Source: Candidatus Pelagibacter sp. RS40 (GTDB lineage: Bacteria; Pseudomonadota; Alphaproteobacteria; Pelagibacterales; Pelagibacteraceae). From it: 64,000 bases of DNA. The notes under the pieces were generated by a model. It had not been told where the DNA came from. It was given only the letters and a program-made list of their open reading frames with translations, and did no database searches. Positions 17,620 to 26,493 of the stretch are shown in pieces (the first letter of the stretch is position 1; every line of letters starts with the position of its first letter). The translations under genes were made by a program, and so were the position numbers. The DNA lies in NCBI RefSeq assembly GCF_002101295.1, contig NZ_CP020778.1, positions 1-64,000 on the forward strand, in the 5' to 3' direction.

Positions 17620-18354
17620 TTAAAGTATCTGACTTAAAAATAGCTTAGTTCTATCGCTCTTTGGATTAGCAAAAAATTCATTTGTTGCAGCTTTTTCAAC
17701 TATCATCCCTTCATCCATAAAGATAACTTCATCTGCAACTTCTTTTGCAAAGCCCATTTCGTGTGTAACAACTATCATTGTCATCCCTGCTTTAGCTAAA
17801 TTTACCATAGCATCTAAAACTTCTTTAATCATTTCAGGGTCCAATGCCGATGTAGGTTCATCAAAAAGCATTATTTTTGGCTCCATACATAAAGCTCTTG
17901 CAATTGCACATCTTTGTTGTTGTCCTCCTGATAACTGACCTGGAAATTTATGTGCTTGATCGGCAATTTGAACCTTTTCTAAGTGTTTCATAGCTAAATC
18001 TTCAGCATCTTTTTTTGGCATTTTTTTAACCCAAACAGGAGCAAGAGTACAATTATCTAATATAGATAAATGTGGGAACAAATTAAATTGTTGGAAAACC
18101 ATTCCAACCTCAGCTCTTATTTGCTCAATATTTTTAGTATCCTCTGTAAGTTCATTTCCATCAACAATAATTGATCCTTGTTGGTGCTCTTCTAATCTAT
18201 TTATACATCTAATTAAGGTAGACTTTCCAGAACCTGATGGTCCGCAAACAACAATCTTTTTATTTTTTTCAACATTCAAATTAATATCTTTTAAAACCTG
18301 AAAATCACCAAACCACTTGTTTACATCTTTAATTTGAATAATTGTATCTGACAT
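17620..18354 (-). CDS. aapP: General L-amino acid ABC transporter ATP-binding protein AapP
   Basis: ATPase of the polar/general amino-acid importer. Walker A GPSGSGKS is at residues 38-45, the signature LSGGQ at 141-145 and Walker B IMLFDEP at 161-167. 244 aa, normal for the GlnQ/AapP family. Its ATG overlaps the aapM stop by one base. It is the last gene of aapJQMP, with only AT-rich sequence after it. Confidence 0.95.
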   Translation of the reverse strand: MSDTIIQIKDVNKWFGDFQVLKDINLNVEKNKKIVVCGPSGSGKSTLIRCINRLEEHQQGSIIVDGNELTEDTKNIEQIRAEVGMVFQQFNLFPHLSILDNCTLAPVWVKKMPKKDAEDLAMKHLEKVQIADQAHKFPGQLSGGQQQRCAIARALCMEPKIMLFDEPTSALDPEMIKEVLDAMVNLAKAGMTMIVVTHEMGFAKEVADEVIFMDEGMIVEKAATNEFFANPKSDRTKLFLSQIL

Positions 18355-19796
18355 TATCTCTCTGTTTTATATTTTTCTTCTAAGTTATAACTATATTTAC
18401 TCATTGCATAGCAAATTATCCAAAATACTACAGCTGCAAAAACATAACCTTCCATTGAATATCCTAGCCACTTAGGATTTGTTTTTGCCATTTGAAGCAT
18501 TCCAGCAATTTCTAATAAACCAACCACCAAGATTAATGGTGTATCTTTTACTAAAGCTAAAAACGTATTTGCAATACCAGGAATTACTAATTTTAGCGCC
18601 TGAGGTAAAATTACAAATATATGCATTTTCCAATATCCCATTCCTAAAGATTTTGCTGCATCGTACTGACCTCGAGGGAGCGCTTGCAGCCCTCCTCTTA
18701 TAACCTCAGCTACATAGGCCGCTTCAAACAAAGAGATAGCAATTATAACTCTTACCAATTTATCTAAGAAGAAATCCTCAGGTAAAAACATTGGGAACAT
18801 AACAGATGACATGAATAAAACAGTTATTAATGGAACCCCTCTCCAAAATTCAATAAACACAACTGAGGTATATTTTATAAATGGTAGTTCAGATCTTCTT
18901 CCAAGGGCTAAAGCCATACCTACTGGAAAGCAAAAAATTAAGCAGAAAAATGAAACTATGAAAGTCAAAGCCAAACCACCCCATGCACCAGTTTCAACCC
19001 AATTTAAACCGTCTAATTTACCTAGTTCAACATATTCCTCGGGTAATATGAAAAGATTTAGAGATAAATAAACTGCTAATGGTACAAAACAAAAATAATA
19101 TAATTTGAATTTATTTGGAACAAAAAATCCAATAATAATTGCAACAACGCTTGCAATAATTCCATATGAAAAATCAAAGAATACAGGACCACCTGAAATA
19201 AAAAAGAATATGAATAAGAAAGCAATAATTGGATAAATAACTACATAATATAAAGTTAAGTATTTTTTAAATTTCTCTGTTGCAAAGTAACCTACTGATC
19301 CAAGAGCCAATAAAGATATAAAAGACAAATTAATTCTCCATTGCTCTTCATTTGGATACAATCCATATATAAATCTTCTCAACCAAACTTTAATATAAGT
19401 CCAGCATGCACCGTCTCCTGTACAAGCCTCTTTTGAATTGCCCGAAATATTTGCATCAATAACAGTCCAGCTTAAAACTGGTGGTATTGATTTAATAATT
19501 ATAAAGATAATTAATAATGATAGGACAGCATTAAAATTATTGTTATTAAAGTTTTTATTAATTTCATCTAATCTTCTTATCCCAGAATACTCAATCCTAA
19601 TAAAGTGTAATCCAATAAAACCAATTATTAATGGTAATAAAAAACTTATAGATGTAGGCAAAAAGCCAGTGGCATTTATTTTAAAGAAAGATGATAAAAA
19701 TACATCAAAAATACTAATAAACACTAAAGATAATCCTAATATTAAAAATAAATTTAAGTTTGATTTATCTGGTTTTAAAAAATTTATATTATTCAT
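18354..19796 (-). CDS. aapM: General L-amino acid ABC transporter permease AapM
   Basis: Inner-membrane permease that pairs with AapQ. 480 aa, longer than E. coli-type amino-acid permeases because of an N-terminal half with extra membrane helices, including a loop with [23 protein letters not shown] sequence (parts: [17 protein letters not shown]) characteristic of Aap/Bzt permeases. The HisM-type permease domain is at about 270-475 with [13 protein letters not shown] and the EAA loop [13 protein letters not shown]. It follows aapQ with no gap. Confidence 0.94.
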   Translation of the reverse strand: MNNINFLKPDKSNLNLFLILGLSLVFISIFDVFLSSFFKINATGFLPTSISFLLPLIIGFIGLHFIRIEYSGIRRLDEINKNFNNNNFNAVLSLLIIFIIIKSIPPVLSWTVIDANISGNSKEACTGDGACWTYIKVWLRRFIYGLYPNEEQWRINLSFISLLALGSVGYFATEKFKKYLTLYYVVIYPIIAFLFIFFFISGGPVFFDFSYGIIASVVAIIIGFFVPNKFKLYYFCFVPLAVYLSLNLFILPEEYVELGKLDGLNWVETGAWGGLALTFIVSFFCLIFCFPVGMALALGRRSELPFIKYTSVVFIEFWRGVPLITVLFMSSVMFPMFLPEDFFLDKLVRVIIAISLFEAAYVAEVIRGGLQALPRGQYDAAKSLGMGYWKMHIFVILPQALKLVIPGIANTFLALVKDTPLILVVGLLEIAGMLQMAKTNPKWLGYSMEGYVFAAVVFWIICYAMSKYSYNLEEKYKTER

Positions 19797-20948
19797 TTAT
19801 TTTTCTTTGATCGCAATTTTTTTGTTATACCAATTCATTAAAACCGAAATAGATAAACTTAACGACAAATAAGTAAGCATTGTTATTGAGACTATTTCTA
19901 TCGCCTTACCTGTTTGCATTAGTGCAGTTCCAGCAAAAACTAGGACTAGATCTGGATATGCAATTGCAGCAGCTAAAGAAGAATTTTTTGTTAAATTTAA
20001 ATATTGGTTGGTTGTTGGTGGTATAATTATTCTTAAAGCTTGAGGCATAACAACTAATTTTAAAATTTGGTTAGGATTTAAACCAATAGACGCTGCCGCT
20101 TCTTTTTGACCTTTGCCAACGCCCTGTATGCCAGCTCTCACACACTCAGCAATAAATGTTGCTGTGTACAATGATAAAGCTAAAGTAAGGGCAATTAACT
20201 CTGGAGGAATTCCAACACCACCTTCATAAATATATGATGTTTTAGCTAATTTTTTAAGAACAGGTATTTCGAAACTTAGTGATACACCTCCGATTAAAAA
20301 ACTTAACAATGGTAGAATAAGTAATAAGCCTATTGATATTAAAAATACTGGTATTTGCTTTCCTTCATTTTCTTGTTTTCTTCTCGCGTAATTTTTAATT
20401 ACTACAATCGATACTACTGCGGCAATTATTGAATATAAAAAAATATTAAAATTTTCCCAAATAAAAGCTGGGATAAACAAACCTTTAATTGTCAAATAAA
20501 ATACTCCCATGATACTCTCAGTATCTTGAGGCAATGGCAAAGCTCTTAAAGCTGCAAAGTACCAAAAGAAAATTTGTAATAAGAGTGGGATGTTTCTAAA
20601 AAATTCTACATAAAAGGCTGCTGTGTTTTTAATCAAGTAATTTGAAGATAATCTTGCAATACCAACTATTACACCAATTATAGTTGCAAAAATTATACCA
20701 ATTACTGAAACTAAAATTGTGTTTAAAAGTCCTACTAAATAAGCTCTAAAATATGAGTGTGATCCATCATACTCAATTAAGGAAAATTGAACATCAAATG
20801 AAGACTCTTGACTAAGAAAACCATAACCAAAATCAATACCTCGATTTTCCATATTTAGCTGAGCATTGTATGAAAAGAAGCCAAACACCAATATTACAAA
20901 TAGAAGTGTTAATAACTGTGGTGCAATTTTTTTGATATTAAATTTCAC
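19797..20948 (-). CDS. aapQ: General L-amino acid ABC transporter permease AapQ
   Basis: Inner-membrane permease partner of AapM. 383 aa with about eight membrane segments: two N-terminal, the permease fold split by an inserted pair (about 160-225), and the C-terminal EAA region KEAAASIGLNPNQILKLVV, seen as KEAAASIGL and ILKLVVMPQALR. The start is a GTG at 20948; no good SD precedes it and the next ATG would remove the first helix. It lies after a strong terminator that follows aapJ, so it is expressed by readthrough or from a weak promoter. Confidence 0.93.
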   Translation of the reverse strand: MKFNIKKIAPQLLTLLFVILVFGFFSYNAQLNMENRGIDFGYGFLSQESSFDVQFSLIEYDGSHSYFRAYLVGLLNTILVSVIGIIFATIIGVIVGIARLSSNYLIKNTAAFYVEFFRNIPLLLQIFFWYFAALRALPLPQDTESIMGVFYLTIKGLFIPAFIWENFNIFLYSIIAAVVSIVVIKNYARRKQENEGKQIPVFLISIGLLLILPLLSFLIGGVSLSFEIPVLKKLAKTSYIYEGGVGIPPELIALTLALSLYTATFIAECVRAGIQGVGKGQKEAAASIGLNPNQILKLVVMPQALRIIIPPTTNQYLNLTKNSSLAAAIAYPDLVLVFAGTALMQTGKAIEIVSITMLTYLSLSLSISVLMNWYNKKIAIKEK

Positions 20949-20962
20949 GGAGATTTTATAAA

Positions 20963-20992
20963 AAAAAGGGCTAGAAAAATCTAGCCCTTTTT
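20963..20992 (-). terminator. Strong hairpin terminator between aapJ and aapQ
   Basis: A perfect 13-bp inverted repeat (arms at 20963-20975 and 20980-20992: AAAAAGGGCTAGA / TCTAGCCCTTTTT), loop of four A. It is 17 bases after the aapJ stop. A partial terminator here would give excess binding protein over the permease genes, as is common for ABC importers. Confidence 0.9.
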
Positions 20993-21009
20993 CATTAATT
21001 AATTAGCAA

Positions 21010-22050
21010 TTATCTTGCTGGTGGTACGTAAAGAATTCCACCTTTTGTCCATAATTGGTTTGGACCTCTGTCTGGTAAAATTCCAGGAGCAGCAATATTT
21101 CTTTCGTAGCTTTCTCCGTAGTTACCAACTTGCTTAATGATTCTTAAGCTCCACTCATTATCTAATCCAAAAGCAGCACCTAATTCACCTTCTGCTCCAA
21201 CTAATCTTTTAATAGCTGGATTGTCAGATGTTTTCATCATATCAGCGTTAGCAGATGTAATGCCATATTCTTCAGCTTCGATCATTGTGTTTAGTGACCA
21301 TCTTACGATGTCTTCCCAAACAGCATCACCTTGTCTAACAACTGGGCCTAAAGGCTCTTTTGATATAGTTTCAGGTAATACCATGTGATCATCTGGATTT
21401 GACATTTTTGTTCTTTGCGCAGCAAGACCTGATTTATCTGTAGTGTAAGTATCACATCTTCCAGCATCATAAGCAGCAACAACTTCGTCAGCTTTTTCAA
21501 AAGCTACTGGCTCGTATGAAATTCCCTTAGAATTAAAGAAGTCTCTCATATTAAGCTCTGTAGTTGTACCAATGTTTGTACATGCAGAAATACCATCTTT
21601 GAAATCATTCACTGAATTAATTCCAGAGTTTTTTCTTACCATGAAACCTTGACCATCATAAAAGTTTACACCAACAAATGTTAAACCAATGTCAGCATCT
21701 CTAGACAACGTCCAAGTTGTGTTTCTTGATAACACATCGATCTCTCCAGATGTAAGTGCAGTAAATCTTTCTTTAGCACTTAGTGGAGTAAATTTAACTT
21801 TACTTGCATCACCTAGTACTGCAGCAGCCACCGCTCTACATACATCAACGTCAACACCAGTCCAGTTTCCTGCAGCATCAGCATTAGAAAATCCTGGAAG
21901 ACCTTGTGAAACACCACATCTCACAAAACCTTTTTTCTGAGTATTTTTAAGAGTTTTAGATTTCTTAGCAGCCATAGTTTCAGTTGTAAAAGCAAACAGA
22001 ACTGCAAATACAGCAACTAAAGAAGTCAATTGTTTTACTATTTTAAACAT
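21010..22050 (-). CDS. aapJ: General L-amino acid ABC transporter substrate-binding protein AapJ
   Basis: Periplasmic binding protein of the general amino-acid importer. 346 aa with a signal peptide (about 1-27, cleavage after TMA). The family N-terminus RCGVSQGLPGFSNAD and WTGVDVDVCRAVAAAV are present, and the C-terminus contains GNYGESYERNI and GPNQLWTKGGILY, hallmarks of AapJ. A GAGGAAG SD lies upstream of the ATG. The 5' region carries two back-to-back palindromes (22075-22111), which are candidate control sites. This is one of the main organic-nitrogen importers known from SAR11-type genomes. Confidence 0.95.
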   Translation of the reverse strand: MFKIVKQLTSLVAVFAVLFAFTTETMAAKKSKTLKNTQKKGFVRCGVSQGLPGFSNADAAGNWTGVDVDVCRAVAAAVLGDASKVKFTPLSAKERFTALTSGEIDVLSRNTTWTLSRDADIGLTFVGVNFYDGQGFMVRKNSGINSVNDFKDGISACTNIGTTTELNMRDFFNSKGISYEPVAFEKADEVVAAYDAGRCDTYTTDKSGLAAQRTKMSNPDDHMVLPETISKEPLGPVVRQGDAVWEDIVRWSLNTMIEAEEYGITSANADMMKTSDNPAIKRLVGAEGELGAAFGLDNEWSLRIIKQVGNYGESYERNIAAPGILPDRGPNQLWTKGGILYVPPAR

Positions 22051-22074
22051 TATTTCTTCCTCTTGTTATTAATT

Positions 22075-22111
22075 TATTTGTTAACAAATAATTCAAAAGT
22101 TAATTTGAATT
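22075..22111. promoter_or_regulatory. Two adjacent palindromes in the aapJ upstream region
   Basis: TATTTGTTAACAAATA (22075-22090) is a perfect 16-bp palindrome about ten bases upstream of the aapJ SD. Directly beyond it AATTCAAA (22090-22097) and TTTGAATT (22104-22111) form an 8-bp stem with a 6-base gap. They may be operator sites or hairpins in the mRNA leader. No known riboswitch core was recognised. Confidence 0.5.
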
Positions 22112-22239
22112 ATCATAAGTAAAGCAGAAACAGGGATCTTCATCAATGATAATTTAAGCCCATCATTTCTTGTTTATCTGAGATATCAAATTATCAAGAC
22201 TAATCTTGTTTTAAATTAAATGCTTAAAGTATGAACATA

Positions 22240-22316
22240 TGGCGCGCCCTGAAGGATTCGAACCTCCGACCCACGGTTTAGAAAACCGTTGCTCTATCCA
22301 GCTGAGCTAAGGGCGC
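22240..22316 (-). tRNA. tRNA-Arg (anticodon TCT)
   Basis: Read on the minus strand: acceptor GCGCCCT / AGGGCGC, D arm TAGCTCAGCTGGATAGAGCA, anticodon TCT (complement of 22280-22282) in a TTTCTAA loop, T arm GGTTCGAATCC, discriminator G and encoded CCA. Reads AGA/AGG codons, the main arginine codons in this AT-rich genome. Confidence 0.96.
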
Positions 22317-22342
22317 TTAAGATATGAACGTATAATACAAAA

Positions 22343-23752
22343 TTAATTTTTGAAAAGAAATTTTTTTATCAAAATTAATATCGTCAATAATTCAATTCTA
22401 CCGATAATCATAAATAAGATTAAGGTAAATTTTGACATAATTTTTATGCTATAAAAATTAAAATCAGCTAATCCATACATAGATGAATTTACAGTATTCA
22501 TAATTGTTAAAATTCCTAACTTAAATGAATTTTCAAATTTTATACCTGATATGGTCAATAAACTTGAGACAGCAAAAAGTGAAATAATAAAAACCAAAAC
22601 AGTCAAAAAATATTTATTTACATCAGATTTATCTGTATTTGATTTTAACAAAGAAACTTTATTTAAATAAATTTGATTTGGTTTGGTATTGGAAAGCAAA
22701 TTATTTAAGGAGTATTTAAGTAAACTCAATATCTTAATTACCCTCAAACCTGAGCTTGTAGAAAAAAAAGATCCACCAATTATAACTAAAATTAGAAAAA
22801 TAAAAGATAAATTTGATGGTATATTCTCAAAAGAAATACCTAGATTTGAAACACTACTAGATAAAGAAACTAAAATATTTAGAAAATTATTTTCAGAATT
22901 AAAAAATATGAACAAGATTGCTATTATTATAATTAAATATAATGCTAAATAAAAATCTTCAGTTAAATAGTTTAAATTATTTTTTTTAAAAAAAATTAAA
23001 TTATAAATAAAAAACAAACTAAAATAAGATGATAGTATTAAAATTGATAATATAATTTTACTCAAATCACTCACAAATAAACTATCAAAATTATCCATAG
23101 GCAAAAAACCACCAGAAGAAATTATTGTCATTGATAAATTAAAAGAATCAAAAGTCCTTAAATTTATTAATTTTAAAAATATAAAAATAATAAAAGTAAT
23201 TGATGAATAAATTATTATTATTTTTAAAGACTGTTTTAATGTTTCAGAGGAATTGAATGATATGTAATTTGTTAATGATTTTTTTAAATTATCATCAAAA
23301 ATATCTATTAATAAAAGAAGAGAAAATAGAAAATATAACCCTCCAATCCATTGTGATGATGCTCTCCATATAATTAGGGTTTGATCTAATTGTTTTATAT
23401 TATAAAAAATAGAAAAACCTGTAGATGTAAATCCTGATATTGCTTCAAAATAGGAGTTTAAATAAGAAATATTATTTATACTGAAGTAAAAAGGTAATGA
23501 AATAATTACTGGAAAAAATAAATATCCTATTATTACTATTAATATTTTCTCATAAAGATTAATTTTTTTAAATTCAATTCGTTTAAAAAAAATTAAAAAC
23601 AAACCAAGAATTAAAGTAAATAAAAAAATATTAAAGTAAGTATTTATATTTAAAAATAAATTTAAGTAGTACGAATAAATAATATTCAAAAAAGAAAAAA
23701 TACTTATTAAAAGAGTAAATGATCCAATAAATATTAAACTAAATCTGCTCAT
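22343..23752 (-). CDS. trkH: Trk potassium uptake protein TrkH
   Basis: Inner-membrane K+ translocating subunit gated by TrkA. 469 aa with about ten or more membrane helices and the repeated pore-loop pattern; the first shows ISGFTSTGFS and others appear as ISSGGFLPM and STSSGLRVIK. The Gly residues of the selectivity filter positions are present. It follows trkA by seven bases in the ntrY-ntrX-trkA-trkH string. It is very AT- and Lys/Ile/Asn-rich like its neighbours. Confidence 0.9.
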   Translation of the reverse strand: MSRFSLIFIGSFTLLISIFSFLNIIYSYYLNLFLNINTYFNIFLFTLILGLFLIFFKRIEFKKINLYEKILIVIIGYLFFPVIISLPFYFSINNISYLNSYFEAISGFTSTGFSIFYNIKQLDQTLIIWRASSQWIGGLYFLFSLLLLIDIFDDNLKKSLTNYISFNSSETLKQSLKIIIIYSSITFIIFIFLKLINLRTFDSFNLSMTIISSGGFLPMDNFDSLFVSDLSKIILSILILSSYFSLFFIYNLIFFKKNNLNYLTEDFYLALYLIIIIAILFIFFNSENNFLNILVSLSSSVSNLGISFENIPSNLSFIFLILVIIGGSFFSTSSGLRVIKILSLLKYSLNNLLSNTKPNQIYLNKVSLLKSNTDKSDVNKYFLTVLVFIISLFAVSSLLTISGIKFENSFKLGILTIMNTVNSSMYGLADFNFYSIKIMSKFTLILFMIIGRIELLTILILIKKFLFKN

Positions 23753-23759
23753 TAATTTT

Positions 23760-25133
23760 TTAAATAGAGCTTATTCTGAACAAATTTTCTACGGTGGGTA
23801 ATTGATCTCTTTTAGAGAGTAATACAATTATATCATTTTTTTGAAATTTATAGTTTGAGCTAGGTTTTATGAACTCATCTCCTCTAAGTATAGATCCAAT
23901 TCTTATATCGTCTGGAAGATCAGAGTCTTTTAATTCTTTGTTTATTAAATCAGAAGATTCTAATATTTCTGCTTCAATAACTTCATAATCACCATTCAAG
24001 ATTGTATAAGCATTTTCTATAGTGCCTTTGTGCACATGTTTAAGAATACTTGAAACTGTATCCATTCTTGGGTCAATCATGTCATCTATTTTCAAAGATG
24101 TTTGTAAAAGAGAATAATTTGGTTTATTTATTAAGGCCATTGTTCTTTTATCTTTAGAAAACTTTTCTACAAGCACGCTTACCATTAAATTATCCTCATC
24201 ATCATTGGTTAAAGCTAATACTGTCTCTACTTCATCTATATTAGCTTCATTTAATACATCTTCATCAAGTCCATTACCATTGATAACAATTGTGTCATTT
24301 AAATCATTAGCAATTAATTCTGCTCTTTCTTTGCTTTTCTCTATTATTTTTACTCTTGCAGACTCAAAGGTTTCTTCGATATTTTTAGCTAAGTTAAAAC
24401 CAATATTTCCTCCACCAATAATAAGTATTTTATTTGATTTTTTTTCGTTATGGCCAAAAACTTTTAGAGTTTCCTCCATTTGATTTGAGCTTACCATAAC
24501 ATAAGCTTTGTCGTTGTGTTCTAAGGAGTCGTTTTTCTTTAAAATTTTAAATTCATCTTTTCTTATAACTCCTAAAATATATGCATTTAATTTAGGAAAT
24601 TTTTTTGTAAGATCGTTCAGTTTAATGCCATTTATTGGACAGTTATCATCTATTAGTATCTCTAAAAGTCTAATTTTATTTTCTACAAATGGTACATTAT
24701 CTAGGGCACCTGGAGCTTCTAGTTTTCTTTGTATAGATTTTGCTATTTCTAACTCTGGTGAAATAACATAATCGATAGGCAAATTTTCCCTATTGAATAA
24801 TGAAGAAAATTTTGGATCTAAATATTCTTGAGACCGGATCCTTGCAATTTTTTTTGGGACTTTAAAAATTGAATATGCTATTTGGCAGATTAACATATTG
24901 ATCTCATCATTTCTAGTGACTGCAATAATCATATCAGCATCGCTAGTATTAGCTCTTTCTAAAACTGACGGGGAAGTTGCTTTTCCAACTATAGCTTTAA
25001 CATCAAGGCTATCATTTATTTTCTGTATATCGTCACCAGATTGATCAATTACTGTAATTGAGTGATTTTGTTCAGTTAATAATTTCGCTATTGTAGAACC
25101 GACTCTGCCGGCTCCACATATGATAATATTCAT
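23760..25133 (-). CDS. trkA: Trk potassium transporter peripheral protein TrkA
   Basis: Cytoplasmic NAD(H)-binding regulator of TrkH. 457 aa in the normal two-fold arrangement: RCK/TrkA-N domain 1 with GAGRVGS at 7-13, a TrkA-C domain (about 140-225), domain 2 with GGGNIGFNLA near 240, and a second TrkA-C domain (about 370-455). It abuts ntrX with no gap. The ntrYX-trkA order is widespread in Alphaproteobacteria. Confidence 0.95.
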   Translation of the reverse strand: MNIIICGAGRVGSTIAKLLTEQNHSITVIDQSGDDIQKINDSLDVKAIVGKATSPSVLERANTSDADMIIAVTRNDEINMLICQIAYSIFKVPKKIARIRSQEYLDPKFSSLFNRENLPIDYVISPELEIAKSIQRKLEAPGALDNVPFVENKIRLLEILIDDNCPINGIKLNDLTKKFPKLNAYILGVIRKDEFKILKKNDSLEHNDKAYVMVSSNQMEETLKVFGHNEKKSNKILIIGGGNIGFNLAKNIEETFESARVKIIEKSKERAELIANDLNDTIVINGNGLDEDVLNEANIDEVETVLALTNDDEDNLMVSVLVEKFSKDKRTMALINKPNYSLLQTSLKIDDMIDPRMDTVSSILKHVHKGTIENAYTILNGDYEVIEAEILESSDLINKELKDSDLPDDIRIGSILRGDEFIKPSSNYKFQKNDIIVLLSKRDQLPTVENLFRISSI

Positions 25134-26489
25134 TTAATTAAGATCCTTTACACCTAAAATTTTCAGCTTTCTATGTAAGGCTGATCTCTCCATACCTACA
25201 AATTTGGCAGTTTTTGATATATTGCCACCAAATTTTTTTATTTGTGAAATTAAGTATTCTTTTTCAAACGTCTCTCTTGCTTCTCTAAGTGGCACTGAAA
25301 GAGTATCTGTTACAGAAAAGTTTTCATCTAAAGATCTAGATAGTGACTCTTTTATAATATTTATTATCTTGTCCTGATTATCTCCAGGTGAAAGTATTGC
25401 TATACGTTCAATTAAATTTCTTAATTCTCTTACATTGCCAGGCCAATCATAATTAAGAAGATAATTGTTATCTTTTATTGAAAATTTTTTGTATCTATAC
25501 GTATTGCATATATTTACTATAAAATAATCAATAAGTAATGGAATATCCTCAATTCTCCTAGTTAATGGATCAATTTTGATATTAAAAACGTTTAATCTGT
25601 GAAAAAGATCTTCTCTAAAATTTCCATTTTTAATTTCAGTTAATATATCTTTGCTAGTTGAGCAAAAAATTCTTACATCCACTTTAATGTCATGATTACC
25701 ATTTAATCTTTTAAATTTTTGATCAATGATTACTCTTAAAATCTTAGATTGCGTTTCTAAAGGAATTTCTGTTACTTCATCAATTAGCAATACACCTCCA
25801 GATGCTTTTTCAAATGCACCATACAAAATAGAACCATCTTTTTTTTCTTCACCAAAAAGTTCCAATTCATATTTTTTTGTATCCAGCAAGGCTCCATTTA
25901 TAATTACAAAAGGACCCTTGTTTCTTTTTGATTTTTTATATATTTTCCTTGCGACTAATTCTTTTCCTGAGCCTGTTGGGCCATTTATAAATACTCTACT
26001 TTCGGATTGCGAAAGTTTTTCAATTTGATCTTTAATAGACAGAATATTGTTACTTTTGCCAATAAGATCAAAAGAATGAAATAATTTGTTATTTAAATTT
26101 TTATTTTCTTTTTTGAGATTAAAATTTTCAACCGCTCTATTTACGAAATTTAACAATCTATCCTTGTCAAAAGGTTTTTGTATAAATTCAAAAGCTCCAG
26201 ATTTTAAAGAGTTAATTGCCATCTCAATATTTGCATGGCCGGAGATCATAATCACAGGTATATCATTATTTTTTTGTTTAATATGGTCTAAAAGTTGAAT
26301 ACCGTCGTTATCTCCTTTGTCTAACTTAACATCAATTATTGCAACATCTGGAAGTTTTTTATCTATTTCTAATAAAGCTTGATTAAAATTTGCAGCTAAC
26401 CTAGTTTTATATCCAGCATCTTTTATTAGCTCGTCTAATATAAGTCTTATATCTGAATTATCGTCAATTATTAAAATTTCAACCGACAT
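25134..26489 (-). CDS. ntrX: NtrX-type response regulator lacking the GAFTGA loop
   Basis: Partner response regulator of NtrY. 451 aa: receiver (about 1-120) with D53 and K105 (FIQKPF), an AAA+ domain (about 138-365) with Walker A GPTGSGKE at 170-177 and GGVLLIDEV at 231-239, and a Fis-type helix-turn-helix at the C-terminus (ISKTAKFVGMERSALHRKL, about 430-448). The sigma-54 contact motif GAFTGA expected after ELFG (210-213) is missing and the loop is about four residues shorter, with KDGSILY in its place. It therefore probably controls genes without sigma-54. Confidence 0.93.
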   Translation of the reverse strand: MSVEILIIDDNSDIRLILDELIKDAGYKTRLAANFNQALLEIDKKLPDVAIIDVKLDKGDNDGIQLLDHIKQKNNDIPVIMISGHANIEMAINSLKSGAFEFIQKPFDKDRLLNFVNRAVENFNLKKENKNLNNKLFHSFDLIGKSNNILSIKDQIEKLSQSESRVFINGPTGSGKELVARKIYKKSKRNKGPFVIINGALLDTKKYELELFGEEKKDGSILYGAFEKASGGVLLIDEVTEIPLETQSKILRVIIDQKFKRLNGNHDIKVDVRIFCSTSKDILTEIKNGNFREDLFHRLNVFNIKIDPLTRRIEDIPLLIDYFIVNICNTYRYKKFSIKDNNYLLNYDWPGNVRELRNLIERIAILSPGDNQDKIINIIKESLSRSLDENFSVTDTLSVPLREARETFEKEYLISQIKKFGGNISKTAKFVGMERSALHRKLKILGVKDLN

Positions 26490-26493
26490 CTAA

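Noticed and set aside
22051..22239. Possible riboswitch upstream of aapJ
   Set aside because: No glycine, glutamine or SAM riboswitch core could be recognised; only palindromes were seen and are reported as such.
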